Positions 41,789 through 50,880 are shown, numbered from the stretch's first letter. The stretch: 64,000 bases of DNA from Nocardia puris (GCF_003315035.1 NZ_QNRE01000016.1:116618-180617), one strand, 5' to 3'. Numbers and translations are program-made. Notes: generated by a model not told the origin, from the sequence alone.

Positions 41789-43210
41789 CTAGGAACGCAG
41801 CGCTTCCAACAGGCGTAGCCAGATCTCGCTCACCGTCGGGTACGCGGGCACCGCGTGCCACAGCGCGTCCACGGGCACCCGCCCGACCACCGCGACGGTC
41901 GCCGCGTGCAGCAGTTCGCCGACGCCGGGCCCCACGAACGTGGCGCCGAGCAGCGTCCCGGCGTGCTCGTCCAGCACGAGTTTCGCCCGGCCCGCGTAGT
42001 CGTCGCACAGCAGCGTCGAACCGGCCACGGCGATATCGAGCTCGACGGTGCGCACGGCGAGCCCCTCGCGCCGCGCGGCCGCCTCGGTGCGGCCGACCCA
42101 GGCGACTTCCGGCGCGGTGAACACGACCTGCGGCACCTGCCCGTTGTCGGCGCTCGCCACATATCGCGACCCGCTGAGCGGCCGCCCCTCGGCGCGCGCG
42201 GCGATCACGTCGCCACACACCCGCGCCTGGTACTTGCCCATATGCGTCAGCGCCGCACGGTGATTCACGTCTCCCACGGCGTAGAGCCAGTCCCCGTCGA
42301 CGCCGCGGACGGTCAGGTGATCGTCCACCTCCACGTATCCGTCGGGCAGCCCGACCGTGGACAACCCGAGCCCCTCGGTCGCGGGCGCGCGGCCGGCCGC
42401 CACCAGGATCTCGTCGGCCTCGATCGGCCCGTGGCGCGTCTCGACGGTCACCGCCCCGCCGTGAATCCGACCCTCTCCGGTGTCGGCGGGCGCGATCCGG
42501 GACACCCGCTCGGGTTCCGTCCCGAACAGCACCCGCACACCCGCGTCCCCGAGCGCGACGGCTACCCGCTCGCCGGCGAACGCCTCCGCCCCGCCGAGCA
42601 ACGCCTTGCCCCGGACCAGCATGGTCACCGCGGCCCCCAGCGCCGACAACCACGTCGCCGCCTCGCACGCCACGACCCCGCCGCCGACGATCACCACGCG
42701 CGCGGGCACTTCGTGCAGGTTGGTGGCGTCGCGCGAGATCCACGGCAGTGCCGCGCGCAGGCCCGGCACGTCGGGCACCGCGGCCCGTGTCCCGGTGGCC
42801 AGCACCACCGCGTGGCGGGCCCGCAGCGTGCGGTCGCCGACCTCGACGAGCCGTTCGCCCGCGAGGCGCCCGGTGCCGCGCACGATGTCGATCCCGGTCG
42901 ATGCGGCCCAGTCGACCTGGCCGGAGTCGTCGTGGTCGTGCACGATCCGGTCGCGGCGCGCCAGGACTTCGGCGACGTCGACCGCGCCCGCGGAGACTCC
43001 GGGCAGTCCGCGCACCGCCGCGACCACCTGCCCGGGACGCAACAGCGCCTTACTGGGCATACACGCCCAGTAGGAGCATTCCCCGCCGACCAGTTCCCGC
43101 TCCACGATCGCGGCCGTGCGCCCGCTGCCCGCGATCGCGTACGCGGCGGCGTTCTCCCCGGCGGGCCCACCGCCGAGAACGATCACGTCGTACTCGGCGG
43201 TATCCGTCAC
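41789..43210 (-). CDS. pyridine nucleotide-disulfide oxidoreductase family flavoprotein
   Basis: A 473-residue protein from GTG 43210. FAD motif GGGPAGENAA, redox cysteines in GGECSYWACMPSK (C-x4-C), NAD motif VVIVGGGVVACEAA, and a C-terminal dimerisation domain with HAVPAYPTVSEIW. The His-Glu pair of dihydrolipoamide dehydrogenase (HAHPT-E) is replaced by a HAVPAYPT form, as in MerA/Lpd-related enzymes of unknown substrate. It overlaps the DUF2630 gene by 4 bp (GTGA). Confidence 0.9.
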   Translation of the reverse strand: MTDTAEYDVIVLGGGPAGENAAAYAIAGSGRTAAIVERELVGGECSYWACMPSKALLRPGQVVAAVRGLPGVSAGAVDVAEVLARRDRIVHDHDDSGQVDWAASTGIDIVRGTGRLAGERLVEVGDRTLRARHAVVLATGTRAAVPDVPGLRAALPWISRDATNLHEVPARVVIVGGGVVACEAATWLSALGAAVTMLVRGKALLGGAEAFAGERVAVALGDAGVRVLFGTEPERVSRIAPADTGEGRIHGGAVTVETRHGPIEADEILVAAGRAPATEGLGLSTVGLPDGYVEVDDHLTVRGVDGDWLYAVGDVNHRAALTHMGKYQARVCGDVIAARAEGRPLSGSRYVASADNGQVPQVVFTAPEVAWVGRTEAAARREGLAVRTVELDIAVAGSTLLCDDYAGRAKLVLDEHAGTLLGATFVGPGVGELLHAATVAVVGRVPVDALWHAVPAYPTVSEIWLRLLEALRS

Positions 43211-43452
43211 TGGAGGTAGCCCTCGACCTGGCGCGGCGAGTTGACCTGCGCGTCGTCGGGTGAGCCGCCCGCGTCGATCCGAGCCCGCCGCTGCCGCAGC
43301 AGATCCCAGCACTGATCGAGCATGACCTCCAGCTCGGCCAGCCGCTTGCGCTCGGTCACCGGGTCCACCTCCCCGGCGGTGACCTTCGCCCGCAGCGAAT
43401 GCTCGTCGTCGACCAGTTGCTTGATGCGCCCCAGGATGTCCTGTTCGGTCAT
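43207..43452 (-). CDS. DUF2630 family protein
   Basis: An 81-residue helical protein starting MTEQDILGRIKQLVDDEHSLR, the characteristic text of DUF2630. It is a coiled, acidic cytosolic protein of unknown role. Its TGA overlaps the start of the flavoprotein gene (GTGA), so it is translated together with it. A second ATG at 43461 would add three residues. Confidence 0.92.
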   Translation of the reverse strand: MTEQDILGRIKQLVDDEHSLRAKVTAGEVDPVTERKRLAELEVMLDQCWDLLRQRRARIDAGGSPDDAQVNSPRQVEGYLQ

Positions 43453-43608
43453 GCCGACCATGCTACGGCCGAACTCCCACCCGATTGCGAAAGATTTGCG
43501 GATGACCGGACATTCCTCGCGAACTGGGCTCGCCTCCCACCACCCCAGAACGCGCCGACAACCCCGGCAACACCCGCCCCGATCGACGTCCCACATAGAC
43601 TCGCCCCC

Positions 43609-44619
43609 ATGGGTGAGCCGCAGCCGATCCTCGAACCGCTCACGCCCGCCGCGATCTTCCTCGTCGCCACCATCGACGAGGGGGGCGAGGCGGCGGTGCG
43701 GGACCTGCTCGCCGATCTGCCCGGTTTGCGGCGTTCGGTGGGGTTCCGGCTTCCGGGGGCGGGGCTCAGCTGTGTGGCCTCCATCGGGTCACAGGCGTGG
43801 GACCGGTTGTTCGCCGGCCCGCGCCCGGCCGAACTGCACGTGCTGCCCGAGTTCGTGGGCGACACGCATCGCGCGCCCTCCACGCCGGGCGATCTGCTCT
43901 TCCACATCCGCTCGGAAGTGCAGGACGCGTGCTTCGAACTCGCGATGGCGATCGGCGACCGCCTTTCCGGCGCGGCCACTTTCGTGGACGAGACGGTCGG
44001 ATTCCGCTACTTCGAACAGCGCGATCTGCTCGGATTCGTCGACGGCACCGAGAATCCGGAAGGCGGCGCGGCGGTGAGCGCGGCGCTGGTCGGCGACGAG
44101 GATCCCGAATTCGCCGGTGGCAGTTACGTGATCGTGCAGAAGTACCTGCACCCGCTCGACGAGTGGCGCGCGCTCTCGGTCGAGGAACAGGAGAAGGTGA
44201 TCGGCCGGACCAAACTGGACGATTTCGAACTCTCCGACGAGGACAAGCCCGCCGATTCCCATGTCGCCGTGAACACGCTGGTGGACGCGGACGGCACCGA
44301 ACGCCAGATCCTGCGCGCCAACATGCCGTTCGGCAGTGTGCGCGACGGCGAGTTCGGCACCTACTACATCGCCTACGCGGCGACCCCGTCGGTCACCGAG
44401 ACCATGCTCTCGCGCATGTTCGAGGGCACCGAGGAGGCGGCCTACGACCGCATTCTCGACTTCTCCATCGCCGTCACCGGCACACTGTTCTTCGCCCCGC
44501 CGCTGGACTTCTTCGACGAGCTTCCGCCGCCGCCCGCGGCGCAGGCGCCCGCCGCTCCCGAGGTCACGGTGGGCGACGGTTCACTCGGTATCGGCACGTT
44601 GAAAAGGAGCACGCTGTGA
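43609..44619 (+). CDS. DyP-type peroxidase, encapsulin cargo
   Basis: A 336-residue haem peroxidase. GFVDGTENPEGG contains the GxxDG motif (D145), the proximal haem ligand is H218 in DSHVAVN, and the distal Arg is R236 in QILRANMPFG. The C-terminus is a Pro/Ala linker followed by DGSLGIGTLKRS, the classical encapsulin-targeting peptide. It oxidises dyes, lignin-like or folate-like substrates inside the shell. Its TGA overlaps the GTG of the encapsulin gene, so cargo and shell are made together. Confidence 0.97.
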   Translation: MGEPQPILEPLTPAAIFLVATIDEGGEAAVRDLLADLPGLRRSVGFRLPGAGLSCVASIGSQAWDRLFAGPRPAELHVLPEFVGDTHRAPSTPGDLLFHIRSEVQDACFELAMAIGDRLSGAATFVDETVGFRYFEQRDLLGFVDGTENPEGGAAVSAALVGDEDPEFAGGSYVIVQKYLHPLDEWRALSVEEQEKVIGRTKLDDFELSDEDKPADSHVAVNTLVDADGTERQILRANMPFGSVRDGEFGTYYIAYAATPSVTETMLSRMFEGTEEAAYDRILDFSIAVTGTLFFAPPLDFFDELPPPPAAQAPAAPEVTVGDGSLGIGTLKRSTL

Positions 44620-45416
44620 ACAACCTCCATCGCGAACTCGCGCCGATCACCGCCGAGGCTTGGTCGGCGATCGAGGAAGAGGCCTCCCGCACCTTCAAGC
44701 GCAATATCGCGGGCCGCCGGGTGGTGGACCTGTCGGGTCCGCACGGCACCGACTACTCCGCCGTGGGCCTGGGCCGCACCACCAAGATCGACTCGCCCGG
44801 TGACGGCGTGGAGTCCCGTCAGCGGATCGTGGCGCCGCTGGTGGAACTGCGGGTGCCGTTCACGCTGCTGCGCGAGGAACTCGACGATGTGGAGCGCGGC
44901 GCGCAGGACGCCGACCTCGACGCCGTGAAGGAAGCCGCCCGCCGCATGGCGTACGCGGAGGACCGCGCGATCTTCGAGGGGTACCCGGCCGCGGGCATCA
45001 CCGGTATCCGGGCGAGCTCGTCCAACGCCGTGATCCAGCTGCCCGAGGACCCGCGGGGCGCGCCGGAGGCGGTGGCGCAGGCGCTGAGCGCGCTGCGGCT
45101 GGCCGGTGTGGACGGACCGTACTCGGTGCTGCTGAGCGCCGATCTGTACACGGCCGTCAGCGAGACCTCCGATCACGGCCACCCGATCCGCACCCATATC
45201 GAGCGGCTGATCCCGGAGGGCGAGATCATCTGGGCCCCGGCCATCGACGGCGCGTTCGTGGTCACCACGCGCGGCGGCGATTTCGATCTGAGCATCGGCC
45301 AGGACCTGTCCATCGGCTACCTGTCGCACGGCGCCGAGACCGTCGAGCTGTACTTCCAGCAGAGCTTGCAGTTCCAGGTGAACACCGCCGAGGCCGCGGT
45401 CGCCCTGCGCGCCTGA
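44616..45416 (+). CDS. type 1 encapsulin shell protein
   Basis: A 266-residue HK97-fold protein with the family-typical start NNLHRELAPITAEAWSAIEEEA and RTFKRNIAGRRVVD. It assembles into a roughly 24-30 nm shell around the DyP cargo, and is homologous to Cfp29 of M. tuberculosis. GTG 44616 has AAAAGGAG upstream and overlaps the DyP stop. Shell and cargo form a two-gene operon, followed by a hairpin at 45430-45460. Confidence 0.97.
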   Translation: MNNLHRELAPITAEAWSAIEEEASRTFKRNIAGRRVVDLSGPHGTDYSAVGLGRTTKIDSPGDGVESRQRIVAPLVELRVPFTLLREELDDVERGAQDADLDAVKEAARRMAYAEDRAIFEGYPAAGITGIRASSSNAVIQLPEDPRGAPEAVAQALSALRLAGVDGPYSVLLSADLYTAVSETSDHGHPIRTHIERLIPEGEIIWAPAIDGAFVVTTRGGDFDLSIGQDLSIGYLSHGAETVELYFQQSLQFQVNTAEAAVALRA

Positions 45417-45429
45417 CGACCCCGGGCAC

Positions 45430-45460
45430 CCGTATCCGCCCGCGACGCGGGTGGGTACGG
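45430..45460 (+). terminator. hairpin after the encapsulin gene
   Basis: CCGTATCCGCCCGCG (45430-45444) and CGCGGGTGGGTACGG (45446-45460) pair over 15 bp with two mismatches (G-T/C-A type) and a one-base loop in this drawing, so the true loop is larger. It begins 13 bp after the encapsulin stop. Confidence 0.4.
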
Positions 45461-45491
45461 TGATCCCGGAGTACGCGGGAAGCGAGTGGAG

Positions 45492-46022
45492 ATGGCGAAG
45501 GTGCGCGCGGGCGCGGTCCCGGTCGGGCGGTCGGTCGGCTACGGCGTGCTCGCCCTGTGCGCGGTCGCCGCGGTGACCGCCGCGACCGTCGCCGTATTCG
45601 GGGTGAACCGGGTGTTCACCGGTGTGCTGATCGGGCTGGCGGTGGGCGTCGCGCTGCTGGTCGCGCTGTTCTCGCGGGATTCGATCGTGCTGGCCGACGA
45701 CGCGATCCACCTGCGCGTGCCGTGGTCGGAGACGCTGGTCGACTGGGACCGCGTGGTGGCCGCGCGCTTCACCCTGGACGAGAAATCGCGCTGGTCGCTG
45801 GCACTGGATCTGGCCGGCGGCGACGAACCTCACGGCGAGCTGGTGCTGCTGGCCATCCCGCCGGTGCACGGCCCCGTGTCGGGCGCTTACGACCTGCGCA
45901 AACGCGATCAGGTGCAGCAGATCCGGGAGATGTTGCGCGCCAAGCGCGTTCCGGTGACCGTGCTGCCCGAGATCGCGGCCGCCCTGAGCGAGCACTGGAA
46001 AATCGCGCCGCCCACCCGCTGA
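45492..46022 (+). CDS. membrane protein with PH-like domain, unknown function
   Basis: About 176 residues (ATG 45492; GTG 45486 also possible and better spaced from GGAAG). Two membrane helices near residues 16-36 and 42-60 (VLALCAVAAVTAATVAVFGV, VFTGVLIGLAVGVALLVALF), then a cytosolic domain (about 62-160) in the pattern of small actinobacterial PH-like membrane proteins (SRDSIVLADDAIHLRVPWSETLVDWDRVVAARF). The family is common in mycolata and its role is unknown. Weak or no link to the encapsulin operon. Confidence 0.8.
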   Translation: MAKVRAGAVPVGRSVGYGVLALCAVAAVTAATVAVFGVNRVFTGVLIGLAVGVALLVALFSRDSIVLADDAIHLRVPWSETLVDWDRVVAARFTLDEKSRWSLALDLAGGDEPHGELVLLAIPPVHGPVSGAYDLRKRDQVQQIREMLRAKRVPVTVLPEIAAALSEHWKIAPPTR

Positions 46023-46069
46023 CCGCCCACGGGTGACGAGTACGGCCGCAGTCGTATACGTTGGCAGCT

Positions 46070-47524
46070 GTGTCGATGATGAAGGGCGCCAACGTACCGG
46101 TGCCGATGTCCGCGGTCCGCATCGAATTGGGGTGGCAATCGGGTCCGGGTGTGCCGGACGCGGACGCCTCCGCTCTGCTCCTGGTCGGCGGCAAAGTCCG
46201 CTCCGACAACGACTTCGTCTTCTACAACCAGCCCGCGCACCCGTCGGGCGCGGTGCGTCACGAGGGCAAGCAGCAGGGTCCCACGGTGCTCGACGTGCTG
46301 TCGGTCAACCTCGCGCAAGTCGAGCCGCAGGTCGAGACCGTCGTCATCGCGGCGTCGACCGACGGCGGCACCTTCGGCCAGTTCCACGGCCTGTACGTGC
46401 GGGTGCTGGACGCGAGCAACGGCGCCGAGGTGGCCCGTTTCGACAGCACCGGCGCCACCACCGAGACCGCGTTCGTCCTCGGTGAGCTGTACCGCCGCCA
46501 GGGCGCGTGGAAGTTCCGCGCGGTCGGCCAGGGCTACGACTCCGGCTTGGCCGGGCTGGCCACCGATTTCGGCATCTCGGTGGACGACGCGCCCACCCCG
46601 CCGCCCGCGCAGCAGCACACACCGCCGCCGCCCCAGCCGCAGTACGCGCCGCCTCCGCCGCCGCAGCAGTACGCCCCGCCGCCTCCTCCACAGCAGGGCT
46701 ACGCTCCTCCGCCGCCCCCGCAGTACGCGCCCCCGCCGCAGCAGGGGTACGCGCCGCCGCCCGCACCGCAGTACGCGCCGCCTCCGCCCCCGCCGCAGCA
46801 GCAGTTCGCGCCGCCGCCGCAGCAGCAGTTCGCGCCGCCGCAGCAGCAGGGGTACGCGCCCCCGCCGCCCGCCGCGGGTGGCGCGCCGGTGAACCTCGGC
46901 AAGATCTCGCTGACCAAGGAATCCCCGTCGGTCTCGCTCACCAAGTCGGGCGCGACGGGCGGCACCATGCGCGTCAACCTGAACTGGACCGGCGGCGCCA
47001 CCAAGGGCGGCGGCCTGTTCGGCCGGCGCCGCAGCGGCCTCGACCTGGACCTGTGCTGCTTCTTCGAGCTGGCCGACGGCCGCATCGGCTCGGTGCGCGC
47101 GCTGGACCGCTCCTTCGGCGCGCTGAACCAGCCGCCCTACATCCGCCTGGATCAGGACGACCGCACCGGCGCCAGCACCACCGGCGAGAACATCGACATC
47201 AACCTCGATTTCGCCGGCCAGCTGCGCCGCATCTTGGTCTTCACCTCGATCTACGAGGGTGCCAACGACTTCCGCGGCGTGCACGCCACCGTCACCCTGT
47301 ACCCGGTGGGCAGCCCGCCGATCGAGATGACCCTCGACGGCTGCCAGGACGACTCCCGCGACGCCGTGCTCGCCCACATCGAAAACATCAACGGCGAAAT
47401 GGTGGTCCGCCGCGAGGGCACCTTCATCCGCCCGCCCGCGGGCCGCCCGGGCGCCGGTGTCATGGAGATCGCGCGAATCTACAACTGGGACTTCGGTTTC
47501 AAGGCTGGGCGCGGCAAGGACTGA
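46070..47524 (+). CDS. TerD-TerA fusion protein (tellurium-resistance family)
   Basis: About 484 residues; GTG 46070 and ATG 46076 are both possible. The N-terminal TerD-like stress domain (about 1-175: KGANVPVPMSAVRIELGWQSG, DNDFVFYNQP, GELYRRQGAWKFRAVGQGYDSGLAGLATDFG) is followed by a Pro/Gln/Tyr linker with repeats of QYAPPPPPQ (about 180-275). The C-terminal TerA-like domain (about 285-480) has NLNWTGG, LDLDLCCFFELADG, PYIRLDQDDRTG and FIYEG-type motifs. TerD domains bind calcium and belong to a membrane stress module. No terB, terC or terZ partner is adjacent. Confidence 0.9.
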   Translation: MSMMKGANVPVPMSAVRIELGWQSGPGVPDADASALLLVGGKVRSDNDFVFYNQPAHPSGAVRHEGKQQGPTVLDVLSVNLAQVEPQVETVVIAASTDGGTFGQFHGLYVRVLDASNGAEVARFDSTGATTETAFVLGELYRRQGAWKFRAVGQGYDSGLAGLATDFGISVDDAPTPPPAQQHTPPPPQPQYAPPPPPQQYAPPPPPQQGYAPPPPPQYAPPPQQGYAPPPAPQYAPPPPPPQQQFAPPPQQQFAPPQQQGYAPPPPAAGGAPVNLGKISLTKESPSVSLTKSGATGGTMRVNLNWTGGATKGGGLFGRRRSGLDLDLCCFFELADGRIGSVRALDRSFGALNQPPYIRLDQDDRTGASTTGENIDINLDFAGQLRRILVFTSIYEGANDFRGVHATVTLYPVGSPPIEMTLDGCQDDSRDAVLAHIENINGEMVVRREGTFIRPPAGRPGAGVMEIARIYNWDFGFKAGRGKD

Positions 47525-47558
47525 GCTACGGCTCCAGAGCGCGGTCCGCGACCCGGGT

Positions 47559-47588
47559 GCGCGCGGCGGTGTCCGCACCGTCGCGCGC
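47559..47588. terminator. hairpin between convergent TerD-like and TetR genes
   Basis: GCGCGCGGCGGTG (47559-47571) and CACCGTCGCGCGC (47576-47588) form a 13-bp stem with one mismatch and a 4-nt loop, 34 bp after the TerD-like stop and 66 bp before the TetR stop. Confidence 0.5.
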
Positions 47589-47654
47589 CCGCCGCGACCT
47601 GCCGTGGATGCGGGGCGAAATAGTCGGCGAGCGCGTGGGGCTCGACGCTCCGAG

Positions 47655-48329
47655 TCAGTGCGAGCGGGCCAGCAGGGCGTCGGCGGCGGTGCGGGTGTCG
47701 CTCAGGTCGCCGGACCAGCCGAGGAGGCGCAGGGCGGCGTCGGGGATGGTGCGTTCGGCGTACGCGGGGGCCGTGCCCTCGTCGGAGCGAATGTTGATGA
47801 CCGTTTCCACCAGGCGGAACGGCAGCACTTCCGCGCCCGGGATCGCGTCGTGCCCGGCGCCTTCCAGTACCGCGGCGGCGAAAGTCTCGTAGTGGACGCG
47901 CAATTCGTCGCGGCGCAGGCGGAAGGTGGCGAACCGTTCGGTACGCAGCTCGGGCAGCAGGTACAGCGCGCCCAGATTCCAGCGGGCGGCGCAGAGCTGG
48001 CGCACGTCGAACCGGGCCAGGGCGTAGAGGCGAACGGGGGCGGGTTCCGGCGCAGAGCGCAGTGTGTGCGCGAGTTCCAGAGGGCTGGCGACGGTTTCGG
48101 CCAGCAGGGCGTCGAGGATGTCGTCCTTGGCGGCGAAATGATGGTAGAGCGAGGCCTGCCGGATGCCGACCGCGTCGGCGACCGCCCGCGTGGAGGTGTT
48201 GGCGTACCCCTTGGTGGTGAACAGTTCGCCCGCCGCGTCGAGGATCTCGTCGCGCGGTGTGCGACCGCGCCGGGGTCGCTGCTGCTCTAGCCGGGGACGA
48301 CCGGGACCGGGGTTTGCCACATCATCCAT
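47655..48329 (-). CDS. TetR/AcrR family regulator of the permease/urea-carboxylase-like operon
   Basis: A 224-residue regulator (ATG 48329). The N-terminal arm is basic (GRPRLEQQRPRRGRTPRDE), the helix-turn-helix lies at about residues 27-75 (ILDAAGELFTTKGYANTSTRAVADAVGIRQASLYHHFAAK). Divergent from the permease operon with a perfect 11-bp-arm palindrome (48388-48413) between them, which makes it the likely repressor. Members next to UAAP genes usually respond to nitrogen-rich small molecules. Confidence 0.9.
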   Translation of the reverse strand: MDDVANPGPGRPRLEQQRPRRGRTPRDEILDAAGELFTTKGYANTSTRAVADAVGIRQASLYHHFAAKDDILDALLAETVASPLELAHTLRSAPEPAPVRLYALARFDVRQLCAARWNLGALYLLPELRTERFATFRLRRDELRVHYETFAAAVLEGAGHDAIPGAEVLPFRLVETVINIRSDEGTAPAYAERTIPDAALRLLGWSGDLSDTRTAADALLARSH

Positions 48330-48387
48330 TCTGGCATCGCCCAAGTCGCCCGCGGCTCGCCCGGCCGGACACCGCCACCGCGCGGAG

Positions 48388-48413
48388 AGGTTTCTGTCAC
48401 TCGACAGAAACCT
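48388..48413. promoter_or_regulatory. perfect inverted repeat, likely TetR operator
   Basis: Arms AGGTTTCTGTC (48388-48398) and GACAGAAACCT (48403-48413) around ACTC. It lies between the divergent TetR (start 48329) and permease (start 48531) genes. A stable RNA hairpin would form as well, so an RNA role is not excluded, but an operator is more likely. Confidence 0.65.
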
Positions 48414-48530
48414 GGGCAACGCAGAAGTTACCCACGTTCCCGGAAGCGATACACGGGCGACACCGGAATCGCGATCGCGGCGGCAAAACTGTCATGCGAT
48501 AGGTATTTGGCCGCACGCCGAAGGATCATC

Positions 48531-50054
48531 ATGGCCACGACAGTCGCATCACCACCCACCGCCGAGACCGACAGCGCCGATCTGGCCCGCTTCGGCTACC
48601 GACCCGTCCTGCACCGCAAACTGGGCCGCTACGCCTCGTTCGCGGCGGGTTTCTCGTTCGTCTCCATCCTCACCACCATCTTCCAGTTCTTCGGCTTCGG
48701 CTATTCGTTCGGCGGCGCCGCGTTCTTCTGGACCTGGCCGATCGTGTTCGCCGGCCAGTTTCTGGTGGCGCTGAACTTCGCCGAGCTCGCCGCGCGCTAC
48801 CCGATCTCGGGCTGCATCTACCAGTGGTCGCGCCGCCTCGGCGGCGAGATCGTCGGCTGGTTCGCGGGCTGGATGATGATCATCGCCCAGATCGTCACCG
48901 CCGCCGCGGCCGCCATCGCGCTGCAAGTGGTGCTGCCCTCGATCTGGAGCGGTTTCCAGCTCATCGGCGAGGACACCGCGCTCACCTCGCCGTCGGGCGC
49001 GACCAACGCGGTGCTGCTGGGCAGCATCCTGCTGGTGATCACCACCACGATCAATGTCATCGGCATCGACCTGATGGCGCGGATCAACTCCATCGGCGTC
49101 ACCATCGAGATCGTGGGCGTGGCCGCCGTCATCGGCCTGTTCTTCGTCGACGCCGAGCGCGGCCCCGACGTGGTGCTCAGCACCGAGCACGCCGTGCCCG
49201 GCCCGTACTGGGCGGCGTTCCTGGTCTCGGGCCTGATGGCGGCCTACGTGATGGTCGGATTCGATTCCGCCGGTGAGCTTTCCGAGGAGACGAAGAACCC
49301 GCGCCGGGTCGCGCCGCGCACCATCCTGTCGGCGCTGTCGGTCTCCGCGCTGGGCGGCGGCCTGATGATGCTGGGCGCGCTCATGGCCGCGCCGAGCCTG
49401 TCCGACGGCGCGCTGGCCACCGACGGCCTGGCCTACGTGATCACCGCGAAGCTGAACAGCCCGGCGGGCACGGTGCTGCTCGGCTGCGTCGCGGTGGCGG
49501 TGTTCGTCTGCACGCTGGCCATCCAGACCGCCGGCTCGCGCCTGCTGTTCTCGATGGCCCGCGACGGCAAGCTGCCGTTCGCGCGGCAACTGGCCGCCGT
49601 GCATCCGCGCTTCGGCACCCCCGTGCTGCCCGCGATCGTGATCGGCGCGCTCGGCATCGTGCTGCTCGTGGTGAACCTGGGCAACGCCGCCATCTTCGCC
49701 ACCCTGGCCAGCGTGTGCATCGTCTCGCTGTACCTGGCGTACCTGCTGGTGACGGTCCCGCTGCTGCGGCAGCGCCTGAAGGGCTGGGGCCGCGGCGACG
49801 ACGTGACCGATCCGTCGCTGTTCGCGCTCGGCCGCTTCGGCATCCCGGTGAACGCCGTCGCCGTGGTGTGGGGCATCGCGATGGTGATCAACCTGGCCTG
49901 GCCGCGCCCCGAGGTGTACGCGCCCGACGGCGGCGGCGGGTGGGTGCTCTGGGCCGCACCGCTTTTCGTGCTCACCGTGGTGTCGATCGGCGCGCTCGTG
50001 CGCTGGTTCGTGGTGTCGCGTCCCGCCGCGGACACCGCTCCCGCCACCGTCTGA
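48531..50054 (+). CDS. APC-superfamily amino acid/urea-type permease
   Basis: A 507-residue transporter with about 12 membrane helices (GFSFVSILTTIFQFFGFGYSFG, QFLVALNFAELAARYPISGCIYQW and others). The first helices carry the unwound FSFVS and conserved ARYPISG motifs of the amino acid-polyamine-organocation family. ATG 48531 has AAGGA upstream. It is the first gene of an operon with two DUF1989 proteins and a carboxyltransferase, so it probably imports their substrate (urea, guanidine or an amino acid). Confidence 0.93.
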   Translation: MATTVASPPTAETDSADLARFGYRPVLHRKLGRYASFAAGFSFVSILTTIFQFFGFGYSFGGAAFFWTWPIVFAGQFLVALNFAELAARYPISGCIYQWSRRLGGEIVGWFAGWMMIIAQIVTAAAAAIALQVVLPSIWSGFQLIGEDTALTSPSGATNAVLLGSILLVITTTINVIGIDLMARINSIGVTIEIVGVAAVIGLFFVDAERGPDVVLSTEHAVPGPYWAAFLVSGLMAAYVMVGFDSAGELSEETKNPRRVAPRTILSALSVSALGGGLMMLGALMAAPSLSDGALATDGLAYVITAKLNSPAGTVLLGCVAVAVFVCTLAIQTAGSRLLFSMARDGKLPFARQLAAVHPRFGTPVLPAIVIGALGIVLLVVNLGNAAIFATLASVCIVSLYLAYLLVTVPLLRQRLKGWGRGDDVTDPSLFALGRFGIPVNAVAVVWGIAMVINLAWPRPEVYAPDGGGGWVLWAAPLFVLTVVSIGALVRWFVVSRPAADTAPATV

Positions 50055-50124
50055 CCGATCCGTTCCACGCGGCCGTGCGCGGTGGTCACCGCCGCCGCGC
50101 ACGGCCCCTCTCGAAAGGGAACCG

Positions 50125-50880
50125 ATGACTGAAACCAGCACCGCGTCGACCGGGGGCGCCCGGGAGCATGCCAGGGCTCAGGCCGCCGCCGCGCTCCTCG
50201 CGACACCCGATCTGCCCTCGGGCGTCGATCCGGCGAGAATCACGTGGTCCCAGCGGATTCCGCCGGCCGGCTACGCCAACGTCGTCCTCGGGCGCGGCAC
50301 GCGGGTGCGGTTCGCCGATCCCGCCGCGGCGGCCTGCGCGCACGTGCTGCTGCTGCGCGCCGACGCGCCGTGGGAGCGGCTGAATGTCGCAGACACGGTG
50401 AAAGTTCCTTGGCAGGCTTACCTTTCGCCGGGCCACCCGTTGCTCACCGATCAGGGACGCGTGCTCGCCACGGTGGTGGCCGACACCTCCGGCCGGCACG
50501 ACACGCTGTGCGGCCCCTCCGCCGTGGCGCGCGACCTCCTGCATTCGGCCGGCGCGAAACAGGGGCTGGCGCCGCGTGACATCGCACCGACGGTGTCGTT
50601 CTTCCGCGGCGTCCGCGTGGAATCCGACGGCGCGCTCACCGCCACGGGCAGCGCCGAGGCGAGCGCGTCGATCGACCTGCTGCTGCACCTGCCCGCGATC
50701 CTGCTGGTGGCCAACGCCCCGCATCCGCTGGACGAGCGCCCCACCACCGACCTGGACGTGGTCGCCTGGGCGGCGCCCGCCGACCTGACGACCAGCCCCG
50801 GCGCCGACCCGGAATACCTACGGGCCGTGGAGAACACCGAGGCGGCCTGGACCGCCCTGACCGTGGAGGCGACGGCATGA
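50125..50880 (+). CDS. urea carboxylase-associated protein 1 (UAAP1, DUF1989)
   Basis: A 251-residue member of DUF1989. Family signatures are WSQRIPPAGYANVVLGRGTRVRFAD, WERLNVADTVKVPWQAYLSPGHPLLTDQGRVLATVVADTSGRHDTLCG and SFFRGVRVE. Related proteins (CgdA) form, with CgdB, the carboxyguanidine deiminase that acts after guanidine carboxylase; older names tie them to urea carboxylase. It follows the permease by 70 bp with CGAAAGGGAACC upstream, and its stop overlaps the next gene by 4 bp. Confidence 0.9.
   Translation: MTETSTASTGGAREHARAQAAAALLATPDLPSGVDPARITWSQRIPPAGYANVVLGRGTRVRFADPAAAACAHVLLLRADAPWERLNVADTVKVPWQAYLSPGHPLLTDQGRVLATVVADTSGRHDTLCGPSAVARDLLHSAGAKQGLAPRDIAPTVSFFRGVRVESDGALTATGSAEASASIDLLLHLPAILLVANAPHPLDERPTTDLDVVAWAAPADLTTSPGADPEYLRAVENTEAAWTALTVEATA

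Noticed and set aside
48330..48530. Guanidine riboswitch upstream of the permease operon
   Set aside because: Considered because of the CgdA/CgdB-type genes; the ACGR-type core motifs were not seen, and a TetR palindrome explains the region better.
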